Below, one piece after another: positions 13,003-23,931 of a stretch of DNA of 64,000 bases (the stretch's first letter is position 1; each line of letters begins with the position of its first letter). Source of the stretch: Diploptera punctata (taxonomy: Eukaryota > Arthropoda > Insecta > Blattodea > Blaberidae). The stretch covers positions 226,001 to 290,000 of the forward strand of contig JASPKZ010003440.1 of NCBI GenBank assembly GCA_030220185.1, written 5' to 3'. The notes under the pieces are model-generated. The model did no database searches, was not told the DNA's origin, and saw only the letters and a program-made list of their open reading frames with translations. A program made the translations under genes and the position numbers.

Positions 13003-13204
13003 ACACACAATGGCGTAACAGCCAAATATTGAGCCTTAGCCTCTCCTTTGTTAGGAGTTACTATAATTTAGTTATGCTTATTTGTCTAAAGATATCATGA
13101 ACGGTATGTGGTCAACATATCGACCCAATGAGACATCTAATAGGCAATTAGTATTCCTAAGATGAAGGTGGTCGATAAATTTTGCTTAAAGGCCTCTTAT
13201 ATAC

Positions 13205-13676
13205 AGGGTCTACAGTATAAATTATAATTGCTCAAGCAGGGTTTTCACTCTCCACTATGAAGCCCACATTAGCTGCAATCGACCCAAGTGCAGTTTCCCT
13301 GCTTTAGCTGTATAAAAAATAATACATATAATCTTACCTTATAACATATGTTACGCAATTAATTTTTATTTACTGAACTCTATTTTACAAATCCTCACAC
13401 ATTGGAGGAACTAAAAGAAAACATTAAGAACTGATATCAGAAACATTACAATGAAAGAACTCACTCGTCTGCCAAAATATGGTTTCCAGAAACAATCCCT
13501 GTTAACCCAGGAAGAATGACATTTTCAACATATTATGTTATAAGGTAAGATTATATGTAATATTTTTTTTACAGTTGAAGCAGTGAAGCTGCATGTGCAT
13601 TAAGTTTGGCTAATGCACTTAAAAATTGAGAGTGAAAATCCAGCTCAAGCGGTTATTACATATAATGTAGACTCTG
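13205..13676. repeat. Two-level inverted repeat, about 470 bp
   Basis: GCTCAAGCAGGGTTTTCACTC near 13231 is answered by GAGTGAAAATCCAGCTCAAG near 13630. ACATATAATCTTACCTTATA near 13323 is answered by TATAAGGTAAGATTATATGT near 13540. The inner arm (CTTACCTTATAA) resembles the inner motif of the palindromic PLE insertions. No TSD was identified. Confidence 0.6.
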
Positions 13677-13805
13677 AATATATATATATTGCATTATCTT
13701 CATTCTGAAACAGTTAATATCACTGAATTTGTCAAGTTTTAGTTATTCGATTGTTTGTTGCTATGAAAATATTAAATAAAACATTTAAAATTATGAAAAT
13801 ACAAT

Positions 13806-14035
13806 AAGAAGTAACATCAGGAGGTTCTACTAAATAAAAAAGTTGGGTCTGCCGTTATTATACCTTATATTTCATTGTTTCTTGGGTCTGCCATTATCAT
13901 ACCTCATATTCCATTGTTTCTTGTAAGACATGTTTCAAAGCATCTTTGCTCCATTGTCAGTTGGTTCAAGAAATGATGAAATATGAGGTAAGATGACAGC
14001 AGGCCCAACTTATTTATTAAAACATTTCAAATTCT
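13806..14035. mobile_element. Degenerate palindromic PLE-like insertion
   Basis: Starts with GAAGTAACATCAGGAGG, a variant of the family tail. It has inverted arms AAGTTGGGTCTGCCATTATC and CATACCTCATATTCCATTG against AATATGAGGTAAGATG and GGCCCAACTT. Part of the left arm is duplicated (13845-13890 versus 13885-13925). No TSD was found. Confidence 0.55.
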
Positions 14036-14862
14036 TATTTTTCAATTAGTTTTAAACTATGTGTTTAACTTAATTCTCTAGGGAGGTACGTGAGCTTTCT
14101 TCCCATTTCACAAAATAACCAACAACAATTAAGGTAAAATCCATGTATGTCCCTAAGTGGAATTTCATTTAAGCATTCTTAGTATAGTGGAAATGAGAAA
14201 CTTTTATCAAAAATATGGCAAGAATTTACATAGTACAGCACCTTTAAAAACATATAAACACATGTACACAATGTACACATGAATTTAGGGAAGCACAGTA
14301 ATTAAATTATAAATGCATAATAATTTAATATTACTTCAAATACATATTCTGAAAATAGCATTAACTCTTTGACTGCTACATATTCCTCTCTGCCTCAGCT
14401 ACCTGGTAGCCAGGTGTTATTCAGGGATCCTTACATTTACACAAATCTTGGACTGGTAAATGTCAGGCATGGCATATCGGGCATTCTACCAACATCACCA
14501 GCTACCACCCAGCATGATGTTCAAAGGTTTATAGTATATTATTGTTTATATTGATTGTATGTAGATTTGTAAACAACATTTATGAAAAATGTTACAATAT
14601 TTATAAAGTGCATACATTGCTCAATAAATTATGCAACATTTGCTTTTCTCTCATTTTTGATGAGATATAGTAAAATAAAATTCTGTAAATTATATAGCAG
14701 CTTTAAAAGTTTGGCTAGACTATAAATACCACCCCATGTTGCATAACCCATTTCTTATATTACCCTTGAACTATTCAACATCATCTTGGTAATAACAATA
14801 ACCATGGTTAAAATTTTGTACATTTAAATTAAATTGCTTTATACCTTACCTCATATCCAATC

Positions 14863-15217
14863 CAATTCCAATTGAGGGTCTTTCCACTTTTTCAGCGGTT
14901 GCCCTTTTACCAGCCGGCTGCTGGCCCTTCACATCCACATGTGTCAATCACAGAGGTAGATGATCAACAGCCAGTGTATGGGTGACATGTGGTTAGCATG
15001 TCGAGTCCCCCAGCCGTTATAGCTGGTTCCTCAACCTGGAGCCGGTACTTATTGTAGCTACCCAATTGCCTCACGATGCTGGGTGGGCACCGGTCCCATA
15101 CTGGCCGAAATACCATGAGAAAATTTCTTCCCCCATGGAGACTCGAACCAGGGCAAGTCCCGTAGCTCTGCACCAAGGCTTCCTACCTTAACCACTCGGC
15201 TATGGCTACGGCTACGG
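14863..15217 (-). repeat. SINE family A, full copy with 13-bp TSD
   Basis: Flanked by CTCATATCCAATC at 14850-14862 and 15218-15230. On the minus strand the head is CGTAGCCATAGCCGAGTGG and then GGTTAAGGTAGGAAG. The B-box region is CCTGGTTCGAGTCTCCATGG. The body ends GGGCAACCGCTG...AAAGACCCTCAATTGG. It is inserted into the arm of a palindromic PLE (15218-15480). Confidence 0.85.
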
Positions 15218-15482
15218 CTCATATCCAATCTTCTAATTATACTGGTCTCAAAGCTCATGCAGCTTCATCTTCATTAATTTCTTGTCAACTGACCTTATGT
15301 TGATCAGGAGAACTGCTTCTTCCTCCTTCCTGGAGGGAGAAAGAAACAGTTCTCCTGATCGACATAACATCAGTCGACAAGAAATTAATGAAGCTGAAGC
15401 TGCCTAAGCTTTTAAACCAGTATAATTAGAAGACTGGATATGAGCTTAAATTAAACCTAATAGTGATTTTTCCTATAATAGT
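15218..15482. mobile_element. Palindromic PLE-derived insertion, arm split by a SINE
   Basis: Arms of about 110 bp (CTTCTAATTATACTGGTCTC, ATGCAGCTTCATCTTCATT and their complements) meet near 15332. The one-sided tail AACCTAATAGTGATTTTTCC follows on the right. The left end of the arm is separated by the family A SINE. No TSD was fixed. Confidence 0.7.
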
Positions 15483-15554
15483 TCAATTAAAATTTTGTAT
15501 TAAATTTAATAAAAGCTGTAGACTAAACTGTTGTTGAATTATTAAGTTTCATGT

Positions 15555-15880
15555 ATCATATTTGAAGAGAAAAATTATATGCCCAGACTTGGACTCGAAC
15601 CCAGGACCTTTGGCTTTCCGGGCCAATGCTCTACTGACTGAGCTACCAGGGCAAGTTCCAATCTGAACGTAAATTTTTCTCTTATATACGTTGTAAATTC
15701 CCGCTCACCAAATGCTATGAAACCTTTGTTTCTATCTTTGCAAATGGTGGCTTCTTTATTAAGAAGACATTTATTTGGGAATTTTTACATTAAATATAAG
15801 CCAGTATGGCTTCTTTCGATGTTTTTATTATTTATTTCATACATCTCAATGTATGAATGGATAAATCATATTTGAAGAGA
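15555..15880 (-). repeat. Family C tRNA SINE
   Basis: Minus-strand tRNA-like part at about 15575-15655 with GTAGCTCAGTCAGTAGAGC and GGTCCTGGGTTCGAGTCC, flanked by the AGAGAAAAAT segment. The body with AAGAAGACATTTATT follows, and a second 3' end appears near 15868. Confidence 0.75.
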
Positions 15881-16061
15881 AAAATTATACACCCAGACTA
15901 TATATATATAATATCAATAAAGCGTCACAGCTATAAAGTAAAAATATTTTCTTTAATTTGCTTACTTGTGATAGGAGGTACAGATGGCAGCGGAGACTGA
16001 ATTCTCACTACATCTCATAATAAAGAGAATATATGAAAAGAAAAATGAATGTTTGTTCCTG

Positions 16062-16160
16062 ACTTGCTCGGTGGCATAATCATAATCACAGTGGGGTATC
16101 AATCCAGACGTCTGGGTTCAAGTCCCGTCCGAGCATTAATTTTTCTTATCATGTCATATT
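16062..16160 (+). repeat. tRNA-derived SINE, family D
   Basis: GACTTGCTCGGTGGCATAAT ... CTGGGTTCAAGTCCCGTCCG is a tRNA-like fold with a good B box, followed by TTTTTCTTATCATGTCAT. A second copy is at 17022-17110. The shared flank GAGAATATATGAAAAG recurs at 16028 and 16313. Confidence 0.7.
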
Positions 16161-16337
16161 AAGTTTGCATTGCTCAATGTCAAACATTTAATTATAACAT
16201 CAATAAAGCATCACTGCTGTAAAGTAAAAATATTCTCTTTAATTTGCTTACTTGTGATAGGAGCTACCAGATGAGAGTCGAGACCGAGTTCCCATTATAT
16301 CTTGTATTAATGAGAATATATGAAAAGGAAAATGAAT

Positions 16338-16992
16338 ATTAATATTAATTAAATGAATCGTGATTTTTTCTTACCTCATACATCTATGTTTTCTTCAAAC
16401 ACAGCACTGCAGTATCGGCGACCCTTTGTCGTCATCGTCAGCTGTTTTCACGACTGTCAATTTTTTCTCCTTTTTGCCGGTAATTATCTAGACTGCCATC
16501 TGGTGTTCTTTTGAAGGAATTCCTCTTCAAACTGCCATCTGGTGTTGTTTTGAATGAATCATTTCCTAAACTGCTATCTGTTGTATTTTTTAATATATAA
16601 AAATGAATATTGTTTATTTTTTATTTCACTCACCTCATACTTCATAACTCCTAGCAAACCCAGGGTTTCGTCACATCCTTTGTGACATTCTCAATGCTGT
16701 GTCACATTCACAACTGACATCCGACTGCCTTCTATCCTGCAGACTGACCTCCACGCCATCTGATGGCTGACCGACGAACTTCCAAATCAGTCCTCTCTCC
16801 TTATAACCGGGTATTTCAAAATTCATAGTTGTATTTTCATTCTTGCATATGTAAATTTTTTCCCAAATTGTGAGTTCCTTCGGTTTTTCCAATTGCCTGG
16901 GTTTGCTAGGAGTTATGAAGTATGAGGTGAGTGAAATAAAAAATAAACAATGTTAAAAAACCTCATAGTGTTATTTCCTATCTACATAACTT
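16338..16992. mobile_element. Palindromic PLE-derived insertion P5, TSD AAGGAAAATGAAT
   Basis: TSD at 16325-16337 and 16993-17005. The inverted arms TTTCACTCACCTCATACTTC (16629-) and its complement (to about 16936) frame a minus-strand GIY-YIG C-terminal remnant (KPKELTIWEKIYI, MNFEIPG). The tail CCTCATAGTGTTATTTCC (16961-16978) is only on the right. An extra segment at 16343-16600 carries another CTTACCTCATACATC arm, so it is composite. Confidence 0.8.
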
Positions 16993-17021
16993 AAGGAAAA
17001 TGAATGTTTGTACTAGACTTG

Positions 17022-17132
17022 CTCAGTGGTGTAATTGGAAGCACACTGGGCTATCAATCCAGAGGCTGGGTTCAAGTCCCGTCCGAGCATTTATTTTTCT
17101 TATCATGTCATATATATATATATATATATATA
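17022..17132 (+). repeat. Family D tRNA SINE ending in an (AT)n run
   Basis: TTGCTCAGTGGTGTAATTGG ... GAGGCTGGGTTCAAGTCCC, then TTTTTCTTATCATGTC, then a pure AT run at 17110-17131. Confidence 0.75.
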
Positions 17133-18340
17133 AACACTAAAAAATAATTTGACATAAATAAAAAATAAGTTCAAGGTTATAGAATGAGTTATTTTTGTTT
17201 AGTCTTTTAAGTATAAAATATTTAAGACATTTAAAGCTTTAATTTTAAACAGCTACTAAATTTTGAAGCAAAAATGGTATGTGTATCATTCCAACAATGG
17301 GACCATGTTCTGTAGTCTACCAAAACCTCTGCTTTAATCTATATTAAGTAGTTTATCATTATCCAGTAGGCATTAATCATACAGATAGTAAAATTAAAAT
17401 GCATTCCACACAATAAGCACTACTGGCACCGATTTTTTTAGGAAAATAAATAAATCTCAAACTATTACAGTTTGTTAGAAAATGTCTATGAAAACAAAAG
17501 ACATGATAAAGATTGTGAGACAAATAATTCTCGTAATCATAAACATGGAAAATCGGAATGGTCTGATTTTATACACTAATGTCAAAGTTCATCCTACATT
17601 TGTATCTTCTACTTTTTGATATTTTATATCTTTACTTTTGGTGATTGCAAATATGCAATCTACAAAAGTAAATAAAATTATATAACATAAATTAAACAAG
17701 GAAATGACAAAAGACAGAATCAATAGAATTGCACAACTTCTCCTATCTAGTTGGAATAAGAACATAGTACAAAAAGGAAATTATGTTCAAAGAACTAGTT
17801 GACTTCATAATTTCCTATCAAATGGTTTCTAGGAGGAAGTTTGTTATGGTCAGTAATGGGATTGCTGTTTTCAAGCATATTAACTACAATACCAGATTTA
17901 TATTGTACCAGCTATACTAAATGACACCAAAAGAAGAATAAAGGTACGGTACACTACAGGAAATAAAATATTTCATTACTAATAATGTAATGCTTATCTG
18001 TCAGTCCCTCTCTGTCTAATTATCTGACCATCACTCTATCTATCTCTCTCTCTCTCTCTCACTCTCTCTATATGTGTGTGTGTGCATGTGTGTCAAATGC
18101 ACATTTGTAGATCTTAGTGAACAACCCTAAAATGGGCAACATATTGTAAATTTTGGCACCTTTTTTTTTTGTATGAAGAAGGAAAATTCAACATAATATT
18201 CTACCATCATTACATAAATTTCAACTTTGTAGAAGATGAGAATTTCAGTAGATTTCATTTTACTATAATTATTTTTAACAATAAAAAATATTTATCACAG
18301 TGAGTTTCCTATAACTAACACACTAATTTATTGGCTAATG
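17133..18340. other. AT-rich intergenic DNA with a (TC)n run
   Basis: Nothing coding recognised. A CT-rich dinucleotide run at about 18043-18069 is followed by a short TG run. Confidence 0.5.
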
Positions 18341-18965
18341 ATAAGGCTAATGGAACCAGTATGTTCAACATGATATTCACATATCATCCATTGAAGCACC
18401 ATAAATTTCATAAAATTTTTAAAAATTTCAACATATGAGTGGCACCAAAAATCAACTTCAGCATTATTAGATTAATTAGGTCCAATAAAATAAGAAAACA
18501 GAAATAGAAAACAAATAGGGATTTATCAGATTAAATGCGGAGAATGTGAGAAAGTCTACATAGGGAATATAAAGAGAAATTTGAAAACAAGATTAAAAGA
18601 ACATCTCAGAAATGTCAAGAATGGGGAAATAGAAAATCTGCAGTAGCAGCACATGCATGTTCATAAAAAACATCTTATTGAAAGAAAGGGTAAATTATTA
18701 AAACAAAAAGAAAAACCCAAAGAACTCAATGTTTAGGGGAAAATATCTACATTAAAAAAAAATGAAAAGGAAAAATCAATGAACTTTGAAATTCCAGGGG
18801 AAAATTATTTGATTTCGAGGTTCTTCAGTCTACCAACAGAGAGCAGGAAGTGGCTCTTCAAGATGACAAAACAACGGTTGTGAAAATACTGAGGATGGAA
18901 CTGAAGAAGAAAATTCTGAAACTATTTTAAGAAGAAGATTATGAGGAAGTGATAAAATTAACAGT
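18340..18965 (+). mobile_element. Decayed Penelope-like element, GIY-YIG part
   Basis: Broken frames give IYQIKCGECEKVYIG, RNLKTRLKEHLRNVKNGEIE, KPKELNV and MNFEIPGENYLISRFFSLP. GIY...YIG, the C..C pair and the conserved R...EH mark the PLE endonuclease domain. A CTGAGGATGGAAC...GAAAC stretch follows at the 3' side, as in the other PLE arms. Stops and deletions make it inactive. Confidence 0.75.
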
Positions 18966-19100
18966 GTATATAAGAGAAAAGTTTGCATTTAGATTGGAAT
19001 GCTCAGGTAGCTCAGTAGAGCATTCACATAGAAAGCAAAACTCCTGGGTTTCAAACACCAGTCTGATCATATATTTTCTTTTCAAATATAAAATATGATA
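18965..19100 (+). repeat. Family C tRNA SINE
   Basis: AGGTAGCTCAGTAGAGCATT ... TCCTGGGTTTCAAACACCAG, followed by TTTTCTTTTCAAATATAAA. The leading segment AAGAGAAAAGTTTGCATTTAG is the family body. Confidence 0.7.
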
Positions 19101-19185
19101 AAATTTTACTTAACCCTTTAGGTGCCATCAACTGATTAGATCGGCTCTGATGCTTCTATCCATTACCTGCCAGATACTATACTTA

Positions 19186-19793
19186 GGGTCGAATCTATGA
19201 ATGCATTAGACCGTAAAAGGCGTTCTCTGCTGAGAAAGTTGTATCGTAATACGATTTTGCTTACTCAGAAATCTGGTTCATGCGATAATAATTGTTGAAA
19301 TTTGTAAGCTACCTGATGAGGTAACCGAAGAGAGAAACGAATCATGAGAATCCCGAAGGGAACCGATGGTAAACCAATGTAGTTTGAAACCTTGCCGCAT
19401 ACCTTGCTGCTTTATCCAAGATGTCGGACCTTGAAGACTTCGATCATGTTTTCGGTATACGCGGAGAAGAGGAATTTGATAGAGTCTACCAAAGAATTCA
19501 ACTGGAAGAACAGGAGAATCGGCGTAATATTGCACGATGCAGATGTCGTTGTATACAGTATTATTTGCGGGACGCAAGCGTAAATGCGTTCCTCTATAGC
19601 AGACGAAAATAACGGAAGTGGTTTTATCGCTGAGAATTCTGGGTAATTTCTTGCCAATATTACGAAAACGACGACTTTCATGCATGACCAGTTAGTGGGT
19701 AGCTAATTCGATCTTTGCACTTACTCATGGTGAGTCAGCTCACCAGTGATTGGAAGTAATTTGAGTAGAGACTAATGTATTTGCATGCGACCC
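19186..19793 (+). mobile_element. TIR element H1 with 3-bp TSD (TTA)
   Basis: Starts GGGTCGAATC...GCATTAGAC and ends GACTAATG...GCATGCGACCC. The ends are inverted repeats of about 25 bp with mismatches. TTA flanks both sides. A 3-bp TSD fits PIF/Harbinger-type elements, but no DDE transposase is present. Sister copies are at 26011, 33621 and 52577. Confidence 0.7.
19421..19612 (+). CDS. Conserved 63-codon ORF of TIR element H1
   Basis: MSDLEDFDHVFGI, then EEFDRVYQRIQLEEQENRR, then an Arg/Cys-rich stretch and DASVNAFLYSRRK. An acidic N terminus is followed by a charged helix and a basic cluster. The same ORF is intact in the copy at 53034-53225 and decayed in the copies at 26242 and 33845. 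The function is unknown; it could be the DNA-binding N terminus of a transposase whose remainder was deleted. Confidence 0.5.
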   Translation: MSDLEDFDHVFGIRGEEEFDRVYQRIQLEEQENRRNIARCRCRCIQYYLRDASVNAFLYSRRK

Positions 19794-19919
19794 TTAAACT
19801 ACTTGCAAAGCCAATCACATCGGCGGATACAATTTAAATCTCTAACATAAGAAATTTTACACATGGCATGCAGAAGGTTAAATAAATAATATCTCATAGT
19901 TCATGAATGAATTAATCAT

Positions 19920-20007
19920 TTTTTACATCTTACCTCATAGTTTGTGTTTTCTTAAACATGGTTTAAGAAAACAAACTATGAGGTAAAAAACCTCAATGTT
20001 ATTTGCC
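19920..20007. mobile_element. Minimal palindromic PLE-like insertion
   Basis: CTTACCTCATAGTTTGTGTT followed by its complement (19932-19986), with only a few bases at the centre. The one-sided tail CCTCAATGTTATTTGCC follows. This is the smallest member of the group apart from 54234-54340. Confidence 0.65.
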
Positions 20008-20639
20008 ATATTTAATTCCTAAAAAAAGTAAACTTAAAAATTTGTTCAGGTACTGCAACATTTTTATTGTATAACATAATGTTGTGCAATTTTTCCTCTG
20101 TAAATGTCAGCTTCTAACTAACAATAACATGGTCACAGGAAATCTATATTTCAGTGCATATATTTAAGTTCTTTAAGTGTTAAATTGCCTGCCAATCTAT
20201 TGCAGAATTTAAATACCAAGCTGCCAGGGAAATAATAAAGGAGAAGAACAGAATGTTGCATAATTGAGTGAACAATATGATAGAGTAATATAATGATTGT
20301 AATTCCCTGAGCTACTTATGTCAAGCTCTCAACATTAAGCTGCCATAGTTAATCATAAATATGTGCTCTAATCAACCTACAGATTACCATACTTTACATA
20401 CTGTGATTGATAATATTTTACATTTTAAATATTTTTAAAGCATTTGATCATCAACCACCTTTACAATGTCCATTGAACTTTGAAATGAGACATAGTATGA
20501 AATAAAATAATATCTTAAATCTTTAAATATTTTCGGAGTAAATAATCACAACTATTTTCAATGTTTTTATTATTCATTTAACATTACTTCTTTGGCTAGT
20601 AAAGCACAATTTTTTTTATGTTTTCCTAGATAACTTAAT

Positions 20640-20720
20640 ATGGATAAAGCACTGGAATGGAGAACCAGGTATTCTGGATTTAAATCTCAGTTTAGGCGAA
20701 AATTTTTCTCTTAAATATTA
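20640..20720 (+). repeat. Degenerate family C tRNA SINE
   Basis: GATAAAGCACTGGAATGGAG ... GGATTTAAATCTCAGTTTAG resembles the tRNA part, followed by AAATTTTTCTCTTAAATATT. Confidence 0.5.
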
Positions 20721-21054
20721 ATTTGTCTTTTTATAAACAATTTGGAGAAAATGTTATATATATATGCACATGTTTGCAGAATGAATACCAACAGATTGTC
20801 TAGGAAAAGTCTGAACTATCAACCGAGAGGAGGATGCTCATGAAAGAGATGGACACAGCAGCTATGATACTTCGAGGCATAATGAACCAATAAGGTTTAA
20901 TCCTTGTTAGAAGAAGAAAATAAGATATATATATACATAAATATCGGAGTTTGACTGAAGATGAAGGTAAAATGACCTTTGAAATCAGTATCTTGAAAAC
21001 ACAGAACTTTATGAGATGAGATATAAAAACATTTTCTCCAACTCATTTATAATT

Positions 21055-21082
21055 TGAAAATACCTCATAGTGTTACTTCCCC
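21055..21082. repeat. Isolated PLE tail motif
   Basis: ACCTCATAGTGTTACTTCC matches the one-sided tail of the palindromic insertions. An upstream ATGAGATGAGATA at 20950-21025 may be its arm. The left boundary is unclear. Confidence 0.5.
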
Positions 21083-21252
21083 ACTTTAATTTTCATTACT
21101 GTGTATCAATTTATCATTTAATATAAGTGGTAAATTTAGATAAAAACATTGAAAATCACAACTATATTTGCCTTACAGTGTTCATTTAATTTTGTCAATT
21201 AATTTAGCTTTACAAATACAACTGTTCTCTCAATTTAAGTAATTTCAGATAT

Positions 21253-21335
21253 TTATTTGATGGAAACATGAACAAACAGAGTTGCAGGAGACACCAGCTC
21301 ACGCATATAGTCCAACAAATAGATGTGACGATAAC
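21253..21335 (-). CDS. PLCD: PLC delta terminal coding exon and stop
   Basis: Acceptor tctttcag, then 83 nt encoding YRHIYLLDYMRELVSPATLF and VHVSIK, and a TAA stop at 21253-21255. Members of the family end with GYRHV.LL...G....PATLFV.. shortly after C2, so this is the genuine C terminus. The stop overlaps an AATAAA hexamer on the minus strand, so a very short 3' UTR is possible. Another AATAAA lies near 20565-20571. The exon is too short to show as a long ORF and was found by matching the phase and motif of the preceding exon. Confidence 0.9.
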
Positions 21336-21719
21336 CTGAAAGAAGAATACCAATGTTCATCAAAATATTTAAATGAGAACTTATCCATATTACTATTAAA
21401 ACTTATGAACATTTATATTTTATTTAGCTAATAATTAGGCAAAATATATTTCATACATATCCAACAGCTTCAACTACCAAATATTTTATTTGAAGGGTGT
21501 TAAGCAAAAATGAGGAATGTCTATTTTTTTTTGTAAAATCAAACAAATCCTGCTATCTATTGAAACTTTGAAGGCACTATTAGTTTTCACCTATGTGGTT
21601 GGGGAAAACAAACGTACAAAATATTTAATTATTTTAAAACTCTTGGGTGAAAACCTCATATAGGAAGTCAATGTTGGCAAACAAAAATAAAAGAAGAAAA
21701 TTAATATTTGATATTTGTT

Positions 21720-22085
21720 TAAATCAGGAGCCTAGTAGCTCAGTGGTCAGAGCACTGGTGTATAGAACCAGAGACATTGGGTTCAAATCCCGATGTCTTT
21801 TCAAATAAAATTTGTCTTTCAGTGAGAAGTGATACATTTAATATCTAAGATTGAAAATAAGCTTCACTGGCTATAAATGTGGTATTAATTCCCAATAAAG
21901 TTGACAGAGGGAGCAAAAATCAAGCTACAAGATCGCCGACTGCCGATTCAACAGTTAGAAAAAATTGACAATGACACAGAGTGCCGAAACCCTGAGTCTT
22001 CAATAAACTACAAATATGAGGTGAGTTGTGTATTTTGTAACACATATTATTTAAAATAAACCTCATAGTGTCACTTCCTTTAAAT
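21720..22085 (+). mobile_element. Family C-like SINE followed by a PLE 3' end
   Basis: 21725-21810 is a tRNA-like head (GCCTAGTAGCTCAGTGGTC ... TTGGGTTCAAATCCCGATG). 21898-22020 is a PLE 3' segment: CTACAAGATCGCCGACTGCC, CCGAAACCCTGAGTC, AAATATGAGGTGAG. The tail CCTCATAGTGTCACTTCC follows at 22061-22078. Confidence 0.65.
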
Positions 22086-22139
22086 ATTCAATAAAAACTC
22101 AATTATGTGTTTAAAAAATGTCAACAAATGTTATTTTAA

Positions 22140-22260
22140 ATTAAACCTTATAGTGATATTTCCTATAATAGTCTTCTTCTTCTTCCTTCCAAGTATTAGG
22201 CCAAGGCCTGTTACGATCCTATAGAAAATTTTCCCTCCAGCGTTTCATTCCTATAATAGT
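22140..22260 (-). mobile_element. PLE tail interrupted by a LINE 3'-end fragment
   Basis: The tail CCTTATAGTGATATTTCC is followed by TTCCTATAATAG. This 12-bp string recurs at the far side of a short insertion (about 22172-22246) whose minus strand is the LINE 3' end of 1613-1680, ending in GAAGAAGAAG. That is the TSD of a very short LINE insertion. Confidence 0.7.
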
Positions 22261-22324
22261 TTGAAATTTAATAACATTATAACTAATAAAATTAAAATGA
22301 GTCGTTTTTATCTCACAACTCAAA

Positions 22325-22415
22325 GTTGTAAATATGGCTGATGACAGAACAACTGTTCCTGAAACCATGGTACTGTACTGTGAAGAACACAGAGTCTATG
22401 AAGTGAGATAAATAA
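22325..22415 (+). ncRNA. Hammerhead-like fold in a PLE fragment
   Basis: GGCTGATGACAGAAC...GTTCCTGAAACCATGGTA has the canonical CTGATGA box, an imperfect stem II, GAAA, stem III C[CATG]G and a GUA site, followed by the PLE arm (CTATGAAGTGAGATA). It resembles the cores at 44568 and 62466. Prediction by eye only. Confidence 0.4.
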
Positions 22416-22555
22416 TCAATTATTTTAATTTTATTAATTTAAAAGCCTTATTCCATCATAAGTTTTATGAAACATAACTATATTTTGTCTGAAACCCTGG
22501 TATCCCTATATCAATTTTTTATCTGTAAGTCGTTTATAACCAAGTAAATTTCTTC

Positions 22556-23009
22556 AATGTTTTTATTATTAATTTAATACTTCTCATTGGAGGAAAAATT
22601 ATATTTGAAGAGAAAAACATACACTCAGACTAGGGTTTGAACTCAGGACTTTTGGCTTTCTATGCCAATGCTCTACCAGCTAAACTACCTGGGCACTCCA
22701 ACCTAAATGCAAATTTTTCTCTTCTACATTGTTAATACCCCAGCACTACTTTATAAAGCCAGTAGGCTTCTTTCTTACTGGCTTTATAAAGTAGTGTTTA
22801 AATTCCCAATAAATGTCTTCTTAAATAAGAAGCTGCCATTCGCATCATTGAACAACGGTTTGAGCATTTGATGCTGGGGAATTAACAATGTATAAGAGAA
22901 AATTTGCATTTAGATTGGAGTGCTCAGGTACCTCAGTTGGTAGAGCATTGGCATAAAAAGCTGAAAGTTCTGGGTTCAAACCTCAGTCTGAGCGTATATT
23001 TTTCAGTTT
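22556..23009. repeat. Palindromic pair of family C tRNA SINEs
   Basis: A minus-strand tRNA-like unit (about 22615-22695) and a plus-strand unit (about 22920-22995) are joined tail to tail. TACTGGCTTTATAAAGTAGTG marks the inversion centre near 22775. It lies in the last PLC intron, about 50 bp from the C2 exon. Confidence 0.75.
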
Positions 23010-23062
23010 AATTCATTTAAGCCCTGTACATTACTTTAATCCTACAAATGTAATAGACATAC

Positions 23063-23212
23063 CTTGCTGTAAGCTGGTGAAAGGAAGAGCATACATCCCT
23101 AACATGGCATTCTTGCCTGTATTGTTGCTGTCCTTCACTACAAAATGCACCATTGCAAGTTCTGGATACTTGAGTGAAAAATTCATCTCCTTGTTCCATT
23201 GGGGATTGAAAC
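23063..23212 (-). CDS. PLCD: PLC delta exon: C2 domain second half
   Basis: Acceptor ttacaag, donor gtatg, 150 nt. It encodes GFNPQWNKEMNFSLKYPELA, then MVHFVVKDSNNTGKNAMLG and YALPFTSLQQG, the typical second half of a PLC C2 domain. A palindromic tRNA SINE (about 22556-23009) ends about 50 bp downstream of the exon, inside the next intron. Confidence 0.94.
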
Positions 23213-23304
23213 CTTGTAACAATACATTGCAATGATTAAATAAAACATTAAAAACCAAATTCTTAAACAATATCTTCCACTCTTGTATTAGCTGACACAC
23301 TTAC

Positions 23305-23465
23305 CATTGTTCCTGATCGTTTCTGTCTTGGTTTTGAAAGCATCTGCTGGATGTCCCACAATCTTCACAACAACATATGGATCCACTATTTCTCCTTCTG
23401 TGTCCTGGTCTGGCTTGGGAATATGCTGGCCACTGATCACAATCAATTTTAGCTTCGTCTCCGCT
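23305..23465 (-). CDS. PLCD: PLC delta exon: C2 domain first half
   Basis: Acceptor tttcag, donor gtaag, 161 nt. It encodes AETKLKLIVISGQHIPKP, then GEIVDPYVVVKIVGHP and FKTKTETIRNNG. This is the first half of the C2 sandwich with the Ca2+/lipid-binding loop residues (VDPYV). The following intron is only 92 bp. Confidence 0.94.
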
Positions 23466-23466
23466 C

Positions 23467-23930
23467 TGAAACATCATTACACATAATGTTAATTAAAGCC
23501 AACAGAATGCTAATCTGTAAGTGGCAGTTATTACATAAGTATACACATTCCATTATATGCAAGACCAGATAGAATTAGATCATAATTGTATTTACTGCAG
23601 CTGTGATAAGGGGATTCATCCCCTTTATAAAGTAAACAATTATAACATTTCTTAATACATTTTTGAAGTCAAACATAAAAGATGCAAAAGAAGCAACAAC
23701 CAAATTCACATTGATGACAAGACGTGACTGCCTGGCCCAACATTTACATAGAATCGACATATATGAAATATTCAGATGTGTACTCTGCAACAATCCATTT
23801 TCATTATCCAGCACTAAACCACAATGAAACAAAGTGTTAACACTTAACAACATCACAACTTAATAAGTCTGTATTTGGAAGCCAGAGAGAATGTAATCTC
23901 TGCAATTGGATAAATAAATAAATAAATTCA
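23467..23930. other. Intron, nothing recognised
   Basis: Start of the 12.5 kb PLC intron. Only chance ORFs. Confidence 0.5.
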
Positions 23931-23931
23931 T

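Noticed and set aside
5551..18069. AT, CATT and TC microsatellites as regulatory or CRISPR-like repeats
   Set aside because: Ordinary simple repeats; no spacers, no regular array.
19278..19685. Minus-strand ORFs of 135 and 89 codons in the TIR element
   Set aside because: The plus-strand MSDLEDFDHVF ORF is the one kept intact at the same length in two copies. The minus-strand ones change length and frame between copies and look like its shadows.
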